Source of the DNA: JAEUJM01 sp041908445
GTDB lineage: Bacteria; Actinomycetota; Acidimicrobiia; Acidimicrobiales; DATDAH01
Assembly (NCBI GenBank): GCA_041908445.1
Contig: JAYRFK010000040.1
Coordinates: 110,160 to 174,159, forward strand
Reading direction: 5' to 3'
Length of the DNA: 64,000 nucleotides
This document shows, one piece after another, positions 51,708 to 59,406 of the stretch. The position numbers and the translations under genes are program-made. Under the pieces are notes generated by a model. That model saw only the letters and a list, made by a program, of their open reading frames with translations, made no database searches and was not told the DNA's origin. Numbering within the stretch: position 1 is the stretch's first letter; the number at the start of each line of letters is the position of its first letter.

Positions 51708-52136
51708 TCAGGGTGTCGGGTCCGGCAGGTCGGCCGGGTAGGTGACGTCGATCTCGGTGATCGACGTCGGGAAGTCCTTCGCGTTGTTCGTGATGAACCG
51801 GTCGGCGCCGGCGAGGACCGCCGTGGCGAGGTGCACCGCGTCGACCGTGCGTAGGCGGTAGACCGCGCCGAAGTGGGTGGCGAGGCGACTGATCGGCTCG
51901 TCGACGGGGAGCAGGTGGAGGCGCACCAACAGCTCGGTGAGCGCGTCGGCCTCGGCCGCCGCCGCCTGCCTCGCCGGCCTCGTCAGGAGCTCGGGGATCA
52001 GCAGCATCGAGCCGACCCCGGCGACGCTCTCCGTACCGCCGGGAACACCGGCAGGGATCAGTGGGCGCACGCGCCGGCCGAGCGGATGGTCCTCGTTGGC
52101 CGCGTAGATGAGGACGTCGGCATCGAACGCGTCCAC
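51708..52136 (-). CDS. PIN-domain toxin (VapC type)
   Basis: A 142-residue PIN ribonuclease with the acidic residues in FDADVLIYA, IPELLTRP, TVDAVHLATA and TNNAKDF, all in place. VapC toxins cut tRNA or rRNA. The GTG start follows the antitoxin stop by 10 nt with GGTCGAGG before it. The pair lies between the acyl-CoA synthetase and the monooxygenase-like gene. Confidence 0.85.
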   Translation of the reverse strand: MDAFDADVLIYAANEDHPLGRRVRPLIPAGVPGGTESVAGVGSMLLIPELLTRPARQAAAAEADALTELLVRLHLLPVDEPISRLATHFGAVYRLRTVDAVHLATAVLAGADRFITNNAKDFPTSITEIDVTYPADLPDPTP

Positions 52137-52146
52137 CTCGACCGCC

Positions 52147-52431
52147 TCAGTCGGCGTCCCGGCCCGCCCGGATCTCGGCGACGTGCTCGTCCGCCCACTC
52201 CGCGGTGATCACCGTCCCTGGGCTCAGGGGCCGGTGGCGCGCCTCCTCCATGCGCTGGCGCAGCCGTTCGGCCGCGGCGAGGGCGTCATCGGCACGCCGC
52301 ACCCGGAGCAGGTCGGGGTGCACCACCACCGCGACCGGCCGACCGTGTCGGGTGAGCGTGACCTCCTCGCCGTGGAGCACCTGATCGAGCAGCTCCGCCC
52401 AGGTCGCCCTCGCTTCGCTCACGGTCATCAT
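52147..52431 (-). CDS. Antitoxin, Phd/YefM-like
   Basis: A 94-residue protein with the Phd/YefM N-terminal fold (MTVSEARATWAELLDQVLHG, EEVTLTRHGRPVAVVV), which binds the operator DNA, and an acidic C-terminal tail that would wrap around the PIN toxin. ATG 52431 is the first of two tandem Met codons; a GTG at 52440 is possible. The promoter region just upstream is far lower in GC than its surroundings, in line with acquisition by transfer. Confidence 0.82.
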   Translation of the reverse strand: MMTVSEARATWAELLDQVLHGEEVTLTRHGRPVAVVVHPDLLRVRRADDALAAAERLRQRMEEARHRPLSPGTVITAEWADEHVAEIRAGRDAD

Positions 52432-52446
52432 GATCGGCACATGACA

Positions 52447-52475
52447 ATCGTACGTCGTTGTACAAAGAGGTACAA
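52447..52475 (-). promoter_or_regulatory. Promoter and possible operator of the toxin-antitoxin pair
   Basis: Minus-strand TTGTAC (52470-52475), 17-nt spacer, TACGAT (52447-52452): the only clear -35/-10 pair in the window. TTGTAC is repeated 10 bp on (52460-52465), one helical turn away, a likely antitoxin-binding direct repeat. Confidence 0.6.
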
Positions 52476-52500
52476 ACGAGTTCCTCCCGGGCGTGTGGGC

Positions 52501-52506
52501 TAGAAC
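52501..52506 (+). promoter_or_regulatory. -10 element of the monooxygenase-like gene
   Basis: TAGAAC 7 nt before the ATG at 52514; leaderless. Confidence 0.4.
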
Positions 52507-52513
52507 CGGCGTC

Positions 52514-52801
52514 ATGATCATCGTGACGGGCGCCGCCGTCCTGCGGCCCGACGACGTCGACGAGGCCATCGCCATCGCGCTCGAGCACGTGCACCGCTCG
52601 CGCACCGAGCCGGGGTGCGTGCTGCACTCGGTGCATCGAGACGTGGAGGACCCGAACCGGCTCCTCTTCCTCGAGCAGTGGGTCGACCGGGCCGCGCTCG
52701 ACGCCCACTTCGCCGTGCCCGCCTCGCTCGACTTCGTGACCCGCCTCAGCGCGCTCGCCGTCGAGCCGCCGTCGATGGCGATCCACGAGACCACGGCCTG
52801 A
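52514..52801 (+). CDS. Antibiotic biosynthesis monooxygenase-like (ABM) protein
   Basis: A 95-residue dimeric ferredoxin-like-fold protein: VTGAAVLRPDDVDEA, TEPGCVLHSVHRDVEDPNRLLFLEQWVDRAALDAHF. Family members are cofactor-free monooxygenases or heme/quinol-handling proteins; no substrate can be assigned. Divergent from the toxin-antitoxin promoter. Confidence 0.85.
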   Translation: MIIVTGAAVLRPDDVDEAIAIALEHVHRSRTEPGCVLHSVHRDVEDPNRLLFLEQWVDRAALDAHFAVPASLDFVTRLSALAVEPPSMAIHETTA

Positions 52802-52866
52802 CCCGACGCACCCGTCCCCACCCGGCCGACTTCGCCGTCACTCCCGTCCGCGACGACACTGAGGAC

Positions 52867-53934
52867 GTGGCCGACGAGGACACGGCGCCCGCCGTCGAGC
52901 AGCAGCCACCCGGGGAGGGCGCCGACGCCGGCGACCGGCCGTCGGGGCTGAAGGCCACCTACCTCCACCGGCGCGCCCAGGTGGAGGCCCTGGTCGAGCT
53001 CGCCGCCACCACGGCGTGGGCCCCCGTCGTGCTCGCCCGCGAGGCCTACCAGCGGGACCGTGACATCGGCGGCGCCGTGCTCGCCGGCGCCATCGCCTTC
53101 CGGGTCTTCGTGTGGTTGCTCGCCGCCTCGCTCGTGGCGGTGGCCGGGCTCGGCTTCGTGGCCGCCGCCGGCCAGAGCAGCAGCGAGGTCAGCACGAACC
53201 TCGGGGTCACCGCCTTCGCGGCGAGCTCGGTCTCCCAGGCCGCCAGCGACGTCCAGCGCAGCCGCTGGATCCTGCTCGGCCTGGGCCTGTGGGCGCTGTA
53301 CTCCGCCAGCAAGCACGCCCTCCGCTCGATGTGGGTGACGAGCGCGCTGGTCTGGCGGGTGCCGATGACCAAGCCCCCGACCGTGGCCGGCGTGGCCGGG
53401 TACAACGCGGTGTTCCTCACCCTCGTGGCCACCACGGCCGCCGCGAGCCGCCTCCGGGACCTGCTGCCCGGCCCCGGCCTGGGCATCACGCTCGCGGTCG
53501 TGCTCGTGTTCGGCCTGCTGATGTGGGCCGGCCTGCTGGGGCTCCCCCGGCCGAACCTCCCCTACACGGCGGTGCTGCCCGGCGCCACGGTGCTGGCCCT
53601 CGGCCTCCAGGCCATGCACCTGATCTCGCTCTTCTACCTCCCGCACGCGGTCGAGAACTCGTCCGAGACCTACGGCTCGCTCGGGATCGCCGTGTCGATG
53701 CTGCTGTGGCTCTACCTCTACGGGCGCCTCGTGGTCTTCGCCGGCGTGCTCAACGCCACGCTCTGGGAGCGCTACCACGAGGCGGGCGACGCCCCCGACC
53801 TCGTGGGCGCCGGCGCCGACCCGGTCATGGCCGCCGGCCTGGCCATGCTCGGCGACCTGCGCCAGAAGGCGAAGGCCCGCCGCGACCGCAAGGCCGCCGC
53901 CCCCGCGCAGGACGAGGACGCGCCGCCGGCCTAG
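52867..53934 (+). CDS. YihY/BrkB-family membrane protein (UPF0761)
   Basis: A 355-residue protein with an acidic N-terminus (1-50) and about six hydrophobic helices (85-330), matching the YihY/BrkB family by the RDIGGAVLAGAIAFRVFVWLL start of the membrane part and the YGSLGIAVSMLLWLYLYGRLVVFAGVLNA region before a charged tail. Function is unsettled: the RNase BN label is wrong, and a transport role is suspected. GTG start is uncertain. Its TAG stop and the convergent regulator's TAG share the tetramer CTAG. Confidence 0.85.
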   Translation: MADEDTAPAVEQQPPGEGADAGDRPSGLKATYLHRRAQVEALVELAATTAWAPVVLAREAYQRDRDIGGAVLAGAIAFRVFVWLLAASLVAVAGLGFVAAAGQSSSEVSTNLGVTAFAASSVSQAASDVQRSRWILLGLGLWALYSASKHALRSMWVTSALVWRVPMTKPPTVAGVAGYNAVFLTLVATTAAASRLRDLLPGPGLGITLAVVLVFGLLMWAGLLGLPRPNLPYTAVLPGATVLALGLQAMHLISLFYLPHAVENSSETYGSLGIAVSMLLWLYLYGRLVVFAGVLNATLWERYHEAGDAPDLVGAGADPVMAAGLAMLGDLRQKAKARRDRKAAAPAQDEDAPPA

Positions 53935-54527
53935 CCCTCGTGGGGCTCGATGAGCAGGCGGGCGGCGAGCTCGAGCTCGTCGCCGACCTTGCCGATGCCC
54001 GACCAGCCGTTGACCCAGCCGACGAGGGCGGCGTACCAGATCCACCCGAGGGCCCGGACGATGCCGGCGCGGGTGCCCTCGTCGAAGCCGTCGGCGAAGG
54101 CCCGGTCCTGGATCCGCGCCATCGTGTCGCCCACGACCTGCTGGCACTCGATGACCTTGGGGTCCGACGCCGACAGCGCCCGGATCACCGCCTCGCTGAG
54201 CCGGGGCTCACGCTCCATGGTGCGGGTGGCACGGCGCAGGATGTCGACCATGCGGTCGGCGGTGGTCGCGCCGGTGGGCGGCCGCCGGGCGATCTGGCCG
54301 TCGAGGTCCTCGACCCACTCCACCAGGGCCTCGGCGAGCACGTGGTCCTTCGAGGAGTAGTAGCGGTAGATCGTGCCGAGGGCGACGTCGCTGCGGGCGG
54401 ACAGGTCGCGCATCTGCACGGCGTCGTAGCCGCCACCGGCGCCGAGGTCGATGGCCGCGGCGATGACGCGGCGCCGGCGCTCGGCCTGGCTGCGACTCAG
54501 GGCGGTGCCCGGCTCGACCGATGTCAC
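53931..54527 (-). CDS. KstR-like TetR-family repressor
   Basis: A 198-residue TetR regulator. The HTH region (about residues 14-60) reads RVIAAAIDLGAGGGYDAVQMRDLSARSDVALGTIYRYYSSKDH in full agreement with the style of mycobacterial KstR (GGYxAVQMR, DVAxGTLYRYFPSK), and the C-terminal domain ends in ARLLIEP, as KstR ends in RLLIGD. KstR controls cholesterol and lipid catabolism genes and is released by acyl-CoA ligands. A matching operator lies at 50078-50091. GTG 54527 is 7 nt after TAGCCT, leaderless. No own operator is visible. Confidence 0.85.
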   Translation of the reverse strand: MTSVEPGTALSRSQAERRRRVIAAAIDLGAGGGYDAVQMRDLSARSDVALGTIYRYYSSKDHVLAEALVEWVEDLDGQIARRPPTGATTADRMVDILRRATRTMEREPRLSEAVIRALSASDPKVIECQQVVGDTMARIQDRAFADGFDEGTRAGIVRALGWIWYAALVGWVNGWSGIGKVGDELELAARLLIEPHEG

Positions 54528-54534
54528 CCGGCCG

Positions 54535-54540
54535 AGGCTA
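54535..54540 (-). promoter_or_regulatory. -10 element of the KstR-like gene
   Basis: TAGCCT on the minus strand, 7 nt before the GTG; leaderless. Confidence 0.5.
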
Positions 54541-54558
54541 GGCGGTGGGCGGCACCGG

Positions 54559-54852
54559 TCAGGCGGGCTGCCAGCGCGACGGGTGCCGGTCGGCGGCCTG
54601 CCGGGCCTGAACCGCCCGCTCGACCCGGCGGGCGGTGAGGTCGACGACCGGAGCGGCGGGACCGTCGCCGTCATCGGTGGGACCGCCGAGCAGGATCACG
54701 CCCCGAGAGGACCGGAACTCGACCGGCTCGCTGCGGGTCACCCGCCGCAGCGCCGCCCGGCGCACGGCGTAGGGGCTGACCCACTCGGGCCCGTGGAGGA
54801 GCCGGCTGCGGTGCGGCGCCCGGTGTTCGTCGTGCGAACGAGCTGCGTGCAT
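54559..54852 (-). CDS. Hypothetical basic protein, 97 aa
   Basis: A small protein with no recognised domain: a His/Arg-rich start (MHAARSHDEHRA), VEFRSSRGVILLGG in the middle and an Arg-rich end. ATG 54852 is preceded by GGGGAGG at good spacing, and third codon positions are mostly G or C, so I think it is real. It lies upstream of the KstR-like gene on the same strand. The 138 bases between it and the esterase gene hold nothing I can support. Confidence 0.5.
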   Translation of the reverse strand: MHAARSHDEHRAPHRSRLLHGPEWVSPYAVRRAALRRVTRSEPVEFRSSRGVILLGGPTDDGDGPAAPVVDLTARRVERAVQARQAADRHPSRWQPA

Positions 54853-54990
54853 GCCCACGTCCTCCCCTCACGGTGTCCCCTACCCGATGCCCATCCATCG
54901 GAGTCCTGAGACGCGACGTGAGGGATCGTCACGGACCTGCAATCGACCCGCGCGCCGGCCGCGCGCGACGTGCGTGGTGCGGGCCGGCGA

Positions 54991-56331
54991 TCAGGCGGTG
55001 TGGGCGGCGGGCTCGCCCGCGGTGCCGTCCGCGGCCGCACCCTCGTGCACCTCGGCGTCGCCACCGTCGACCACCACCGTCGCCTCGGTGACGGCCCCCT
55101 GGGCCTGGCCCTCGAGGCCGCGGAGCCAGTCGCGGCGCACCCCGTCGAGGAACCGCTCGACGCCCTCGATCACCGGGGCGGTGCGGGGCGACACGAAGAT
55201 GTCGAAGGCGTGCTGCGCGCCGCGCAGCTCGGCGTAGACGACCGGCTGCTCGGAGGCCTCGCGTAACTTCTCGACGAAGAGGCGGGCGTCGGCCAGCGGG
55301 GCCAGGGTGTCCCGGTCGCCGTGGATCACGAAGAACGGCGGCGCGTCGGCCCGCACCCGGTCGATGGGCGACGCCTTGGCGAACTTCTCGGGCTCGTCGG
55401 CGAGGTAGGCCTTCATCACGTAGGGCTCGATGAGCATCGGCAGGAAGCCCTTGGTCTGGGACTCGAGCCGGTCGGTGAAGTCGTACACCCCGTAGAACGG
55501 GACCGCGGCCTGGACCGAGGTGTCGGCGTCCTCGAACCCGGGCTGGTACTCGGGGTCGTTGGCGGTCAGCGCCATCAGGGCGGTGAGGTGGCCCCCGGCG
55601 GAGCCGCCGGTCACCGCGATGAAGTCGGGGTCGATGCCGTACTCGTCGGCGTGCTCGCGGATCCACACCAGCGCCCGCTTGAGGTCGATCAGGTGCTCGG
55701 GGAAGGTCGCCGCCGGCGAGAGCCGGTAGTTGACGTTGAACCCGACCCAGCCGTTCGCGGCGAGGTGGCCGAGCAGGGGGATGCCCTGCTCGCGCTTGTC
55801 GCCGATCACCCACGCGCCGCCATGGATCTGCATGATGGCCGGGCGCATGGTGGCGCTCGCCGCCGGCTCGTCACGGGGCAGGTAGACGTCGAGCTTGAGG
55901 GTGCGGCCGCCGGCCCGCGAGTAGGTCACGTTCTTGATCGTCCGGGCCTCGGGCCGGCGGAACAGGAAGGGCACGAACACGTGGCGCTTCGGGACCCGGG
56001 GTGCGTCCGACCCCGGCGCGACGAGGTCCTCCATGGCGTCTCGCATGGTGACGGCCGCCTTGCGTCCCCGCACCACCAGCACCCACAGGCCGATCCAGGA
56101 CAGGATCGTCAGGCCCAACCCGACCCAGCCCGGCCAGGAGTCGAGGGCACCGAGGCGGATGAAGACCAGGGTGGCGACGGCCTGCCACACGAGGTGGTGG
56201 CCGGCGAGCTCGATCGTCATCCACGAGGCGAAGAACGAGGGGACGAGCAGGACCCGGTTGTTGGTCGGGAGGAACGCGTTCAGGGTGAAGAGGAACCCGA
56301 TCACGCTCACGATCAAGAAGAGCCACGACAC
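54991..56331 (-). CDS. Membrane-anchored alpha/beta-hydrolase esterase
   Basis: A 446-residue protein. Residues 1-90 contain three hydrophobic helices; residues 125-400 are a hormone-sensitive-lipase/BD-FAE type hydrolase with oxyanion motif IHGGAWVIGDK, nucleophile elbow GGSAGG, an Asp in HGDRDTLAP and the His in GAQHAF. A long acidic tail follows. It likely cleaves ester bonds of lipids at the membrane. Its GTG start is 17 bp from that of the divergent wax ester synthase, and the same hexamer can serve both. Confidence 0.88.
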   Translation of the reverse strand: MSWLFLIVSVIGFLFTLNAFLPTNNRVLLVPSFFASWMTIELAGHHLVWQAVATLVFIRLGALDSWPGWVGLGLTILSWIGLWVLVVRGRKAAVTMRDAMEDLVAPGSDAPRVPKRHVFVPFLFRRPEARTIKNVTYSRAGGRTLKLDVYLPRDEPAASATMRPAIMQIHGGAWVIGDKREQGIPLLGHLAANGWVGFNVNYRLSPAATFPEHLIDLKRALVWIREHADEYGIDPDFIAVTGGSAGGHLTALMALTANDPEYQPGFEDADTSVQAAVPFYGVYDFTDRLESQTKGFLPMLIEPYVMKAYLADEPEKFAKASPIDRVRADAPPFFVIHGDRDTLAPLADARLFVEKLREASEQPVVYAELRGAQHAFDIFVSPRTAPVIEGVERFLDGVRRDWLRGLEGQAQGAVTEATVVVDGGDAEVHEGAAADGTAGEPAAHTA

Positions 56332-56348
56332 GGCCCTAGTCTGCCAGC
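56332..56348. promoter_or_regulatory. 17-bp bidirectional promoter between two leaderless genes
   Basis: Only 17 bp separate the two GTG start codons. TAGTCT (56337-56342) lies 6 nt before the plus-strand GTG, and its complement, read as CAGACT (56338-56343), lies 6 nt before the minus-strand GTG. Confidence 0.5.
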
Positions 56349-57749
56349 GTGCAACGGCTCTCCGGACTCGACGCCTCCTTCCTCTACCTCGAGACGCCCA
56401 CGCTGCACATGCACGTGGCCATGACCGCGGTCTTCGACCCGTCGACCATGCCGGGCGGTTACTCGTTCGAGAAGGTCAAGGAGTTCATCGGCAACCGGGT
56501 CCACCTGATCCCGCCGTTCCACCAGCGCCTCGTCGAGGTGCCGTTCCGGCTCAACCACCCGCTCTGGGTGAACGACCCCGAGTTCGACCTCGACTACCAC
56601 GTGCGCCGCATCGGCGCGCCGGCACCGGGCGGCCCCGAGGAGCTCGGCCGGGTGGCGGGCCAGATCGCGAGCACGCCGCTCGACCGGTCCCGCCCCCTCT
56701 GGGAGGCGTGGGTCGTCGAGGGCCTCGCCGACGACAACGTGGCCCTCGTGGCCAAGGTCCACCACTGCGGCGTCGACGGCAGCGCCGGCGCCCAGTTCAT
56801 GGTCCACCTCTTCGACCTCGAGCCCGATGCCGCCGGCCCCGAAGGACCCACGCCCATCGAGCCCGAGACCATCCCCACCGACGGCGAGCTCATGGCCCAC
56901 GCGGCCGCCTCCCGCATGCGCCAGCGGCTCAACATCGTGCCGCTCCTCGGCAAGACGATCTCGTCGGCGACCCAGCTCATCGCCTCGCGCAACAGCCCCG
57001 ACCGGCCGTCGGGTGCCCTCCCGCTCACCGCCCCGGCCACGCCGTGGAACGGCGCGATCTCGGCCAAGCGCAACGTGGCGTTCAGCCGGGTGCCGCTCGC
57101 CGACATGAAGGCCATCAAGAACGCGGCCGACGCCACCGTGAACGACGTCGTCCTGGCCATCTGCGCCGGCACGCTGCGCCGCTACCTCGAGTCCCGCGAC
57201 GCGCTCCCCGATGCACCCCTCCTCGCCGTCTGCCCCGTGGCGGTGGCGCCCGACGACAAGACCGGCCCCAGCGCGAACTCGGTGTCGGCCATGTTCACCT
57301 CGCTCGGCTCCGACATCGCCGACCCCGCCCTGCGGCTGGCGGTCATCAGCGAGAACACCAAGGGCGCCAAGGAGGACCACAACGCCATCGGCGCCGACAT
57401 GCTCCAGGGTTGGACCGAGTTCGCGGCACCGAACACCTTCGCCCTCGCCGCCCGCCTCTACTCGTCGATGAACCTCGCCGACCGCCACCGGCCCATCCAC
57501 AACCTCGTCATCTCGAACGTGCCCGGGCCGCCCTTCCCCCTCTACTTCGCCGGCGCCGAGCTCCAGGCCGCCTACCCCATGGGCCCGGTGATGGAGGGAG
57601 CGGGCATGAACGTCACCGTCATGAGCTACCGGGACTCGGTCGACTTCGGCTTCATGGTCTGCGACGAGCTCGTCCCCGACGTCTGGGACGTCGCGGCCTG
57701 CGTCGAGCCCTCCTTCCGCGAGCTCTACGAGGCCACCGTCGGCGCCTGA
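56349..57749 (+). CDS. Wax ester synthase / acyl-CoA:diacylglycerol acyltransferase
   Basis: A 466-residue WS/DGAT. The catalytic HHxxxDG motif is present as HHCGVDG (about residue 139), with the N-terminal MQRLSGLDASFLYLETP and the later PLW, NDVVLAICAG and NLVISNVPGPP blocks. It makes storage triacylglycerol or wax esters from acyl-CoA at the membrane surface. It is divergent from the esterase, pairing lipid synthesis with ester hydrolysis. A hairpin lies just after the stop. Confidence 0.95.
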   Translation: MQRLSGLDASFLYLETPTLHMHVAMTAVFDPSTMPGGYSFEKVKEFIGNRVHLIPPFHQRLVEVPFRLNHPLWVNDPEFDLDYHVRRIGAPAPGGPEELGRVAGQIASTPLDRSRPLWEAWVVEGLADDNVALVAKVHHCGVDGSAGAQFMVHLFDLEPDAAGPEGPTPIEPETIPTDGELMAHAAASRMRQRLNIVPLLGKTISSATQLIASRNSPDRPSGALPLTAPATPWNGAISAKRNVAFSRVPLADMKAIKNAADATVNDVVLAICAGTLRRYLESRDALPDAPLLAVCPVAVAPDDKTGPSANSVSAMFTSLGSDIADPALRLAVISENTKGAKEDHNAIGADMLQGWTEFAAPNTFALAARLYSSMNLADRHRPIHNLVISNVPGPPFPLYFAGAELQAAYPMGPVMEGAGMNVTVMSYRDSVDFGFMVCDELVPDVWDVAACVEPSFRELYEATVGA

Positions 57750-57753
57750 GGCC

Positions 57754-57774
57754 CACCCCCCGACCTCGGGGGTG
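57754..57774 (+). terminator. Hairpin after the wax ester synthase gene
   Basis: CACCCCC / GGGGGTG stem with a 7-nt loop, starting 4 nt after the stop codon. Confidence 0.45.
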
Positions 57775-57842
57775 CCCCATCCCTCCACGGCCCCGCGTCG
57801 ATGGGCGATGATCGGCGGCGCACCACACACCGAGGGAGGACC

Positions 57843-58721
57843 ATGCCCAGACCACACCGCCACCGCCGCGCCGCGCTCGCCCTCGCGAGCGTGCTGCTCC
57901 TGCTCGTCGCCGCATCGTGCTCGAGCGACGACGACGCCGGCGACGACGCCGCGAGCGACACCACCGCCGTGGCCGAGACCACGACCGCCGCGGCCGCCGA
58001 GCCCACGGCGTTGGGCGTCACGAGCAGCGACTACGCGTACGCGCTCGACGCCGAGACCGTCCCCGCGGGCCTGGTCACGGTCACCCAGCAGAACGACGGC
58101 GACGAGCCGCACCAGGTCACGCTGATCGCGCTCGAGGACGGCCAGACCGCGGACCAGCTCGCGGCCGACCTGGCCGAGGGCGGCGACGGCGCCACCGCGC
58201 CCGGGAACTACGCCGGCGGCCCGAACGGCGTCGAGCCGGGCGCCTCGAACGACGCCACCGTCTCGCTGGAGGAGGGCGACTACGCGCTGATCTGCTTCAT
58301 CCCGGCGGCCGACGGCGAGGCGCACTTCCAGAAGGGCATGGTCGGCGAGCTGACGGTCGGGCCCGCCGAGGGCCCGGAGGCGGCGCCGCCGGAGACCGAC
58401 GGCACGATCCACATGGCCGACTACACCTACGTGCTGCCCGACGACTTCACCGGCCAAGGCACGTACGAGGTGGTCAACGACGGGCCCCAGGTCCACGAGC
58501 TCACCGTCTCGACGGGGCCGGACGGCGGCGCCGGCGGCGGCCTCGCCGCGATCGCGCCCGGCGCCACCGCCTATCTCCCCCTCGAGGTGGCCGACGGGGA
58601 CAGCTTCGTCTGCTTCGTGAGCGACGAGGACACCGGCGCCCCCCACTTCACCCTCGGCATGAACGTCCCCATCAGCCTCGGCGGCGGGGGCTCGGGGGGC
58701 ACCACCACGACCGGCGGCTGA
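57843..58721 (+). CDS. Lipoprotein with two cupredoxin-like domains
   Basis: A 292-residue exported lipoprotein: signal peptide with lipobox VAASC (about residues 22-26), a Thr/Ala/acidic linker (27-55), then two repeats of a cupredoxin-like beta fold (about 60-175 and 185-285), each with a late CF(I/V) plus HF segment (YALICFIPAADGEAHFQKGM; FVCFVSDEDTGAPHFTLGM). The Cys and His could bind copper, but the full type 1 ligand set is not certain. GAGGGAGG precedes the ATG. A strong terminator follows. Confidence 0.78.
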   Translation: MPRPHRHRRAALALASVLLLLVAASCSSDDDAGDDAASDTTAVAETTTAAAAEPTALGVTSSDYAYALDAETVPAGLVTVTQQNDGDEPHQVTLIALEDGQTADQLAADLAEGGDGATAPGNYAGGPNGVEPGASNDATVSLEEGDYALICFIPAADGEAHFQKGMVGELTVGPAEGPEAAPPETDGTIHMADYTYVLPDDFTGQGTYEVVNDGPQVHELTVSTGPDGGAGGGLAAIAPGATAYLPLEVADGDSFVCFVSDEDTGAPHFTLGMNVPISLGGGGSGGTTTTGG

Positions 58722-58740
58722 GGCCGACGCCACCGCACGG

Positions 58741-58769
58741 AACGGGCCGCCCTTGACGGGCGGCCCGTT
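58741..58769 (+). terminator. Strong terminator hairpin
   Basis: A perfect 12-bp stem (AACGGGCCGCCC at 58741-58752, complement at 58758-58769) with loop ttgac, 19 nt after the lipoprotein gene. It insulates the TetR gene that starts 20 nt later. Confidence 0.75.
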
Positions 58770-58775
58770 CTCTGC

Positions 58776-58797
58776 CATTCTCCGAACAGTGTCAGGA
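58776..58797 (+). promoter_or_regulatory. -10 element and candidate operator of the TetR gene
   Basis: CATTCT (58776-58781) lies 7 nt before GTG 58789. A 17-bp palindrome of form TCCnnACAnTGTnnGGA (58781-58797) overlaps the start codon, a good place for autorepression. Confidence 0.5.
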
Positions 58798-59406
58798 GTT
58801 ACGAACAGTCCTCGTATAGCTGAACGCCGTCAGGCAACGCGGGCCGAGATCCTCGCCGCGGCCTGGGACCTCGCTCACGAGGAGGGCCTCGCCGGCCTGT
58901 CGCTGCGGGCCCTCGGCGACCGGGTGGGGATGCGGGCGCAATCGCTCTACGGGTACTTCGCCTCGAAGAACGACATCTACGACGCGATGTTCGCCGACGG
59001 CTACCGGCAGCTCCTCGCCACGCTCTCGGTGCCCGCCGACGGGACGGTGGACCGAGCGTCGTTCAAGGCCGTCACCCGCGCCTTCGTCGGCTTCTGCGTC
59101 GAGGACCCGGTCCGCTACCAGCTCCTCTTCCAGCGCACCCTGCACGGCTTCGAGCCGTCGGCCCCGTCGTACGCGTTGGCGGTGGAGGTCCTCGACAGCC
59201 TCCGCCGAGCGCTGGCCGCACTGGGGGTCACCCGACCGGCCCACGTCGACCTGCAGACCGCGCTCGTGAGCGGCCTCGTCTCGCAGCAGCTGGCGAACGA
59301 CCCCGGCGGCGACCGCTGGACCCAGCTGCTCGACGAGGCCCTCGACATGTACCTCGACCACGTCCTCCACGACCGACCCGACCCCGACCCCTGGAGCGCC
59401 CCGTGA
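58789..59406 (+). CDS. TetR/AcrR-family regulator
   Basis: A 205-residue TetR regulator with an N-terminal HTH (RAEILAAAWDLAHEEGLAGLSLRALGDRVGMRAQSLYGYFASKNDIYDAM region, residues 18-62) and a TetR_C-like ligand domain (VCxEDPVRYQLLFQRTLHGF). The GTG at 58789 is preferred over an upstream ATG because the latter would lie in the terminator region. The stop overlaps the next gene (GTGA), so it is co-expressed with the mycothiol-dependent enzyme it may control. Confidence 0.88.
   Translation: MSGVTNSPRIAERRQATRAEILAAAWDLAHEEGLAGLSLRALGDRVGMRAQSLYGYFASKNDIYDAMFADGYRQLLATLSVPADGTVDRASFKAVTRAFVGFCVEDPVRYQLLFQRTLHGFEPSAPSYALAVEVLDSLRRALAALGVTRPAHVDLQTALVSGLVSQQLANDPGGDRWTQLLDEALDMYLDHVLHDRPDPDPWSAP

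Noticed and set aside
56268..56282. GAACGCGTTC palindrome resembling the KstR core
   Set aside because: Lies inside the esterase coding sequence and lacks the outer T and A of the 14-bp consensus (AGG...CAG flanks).
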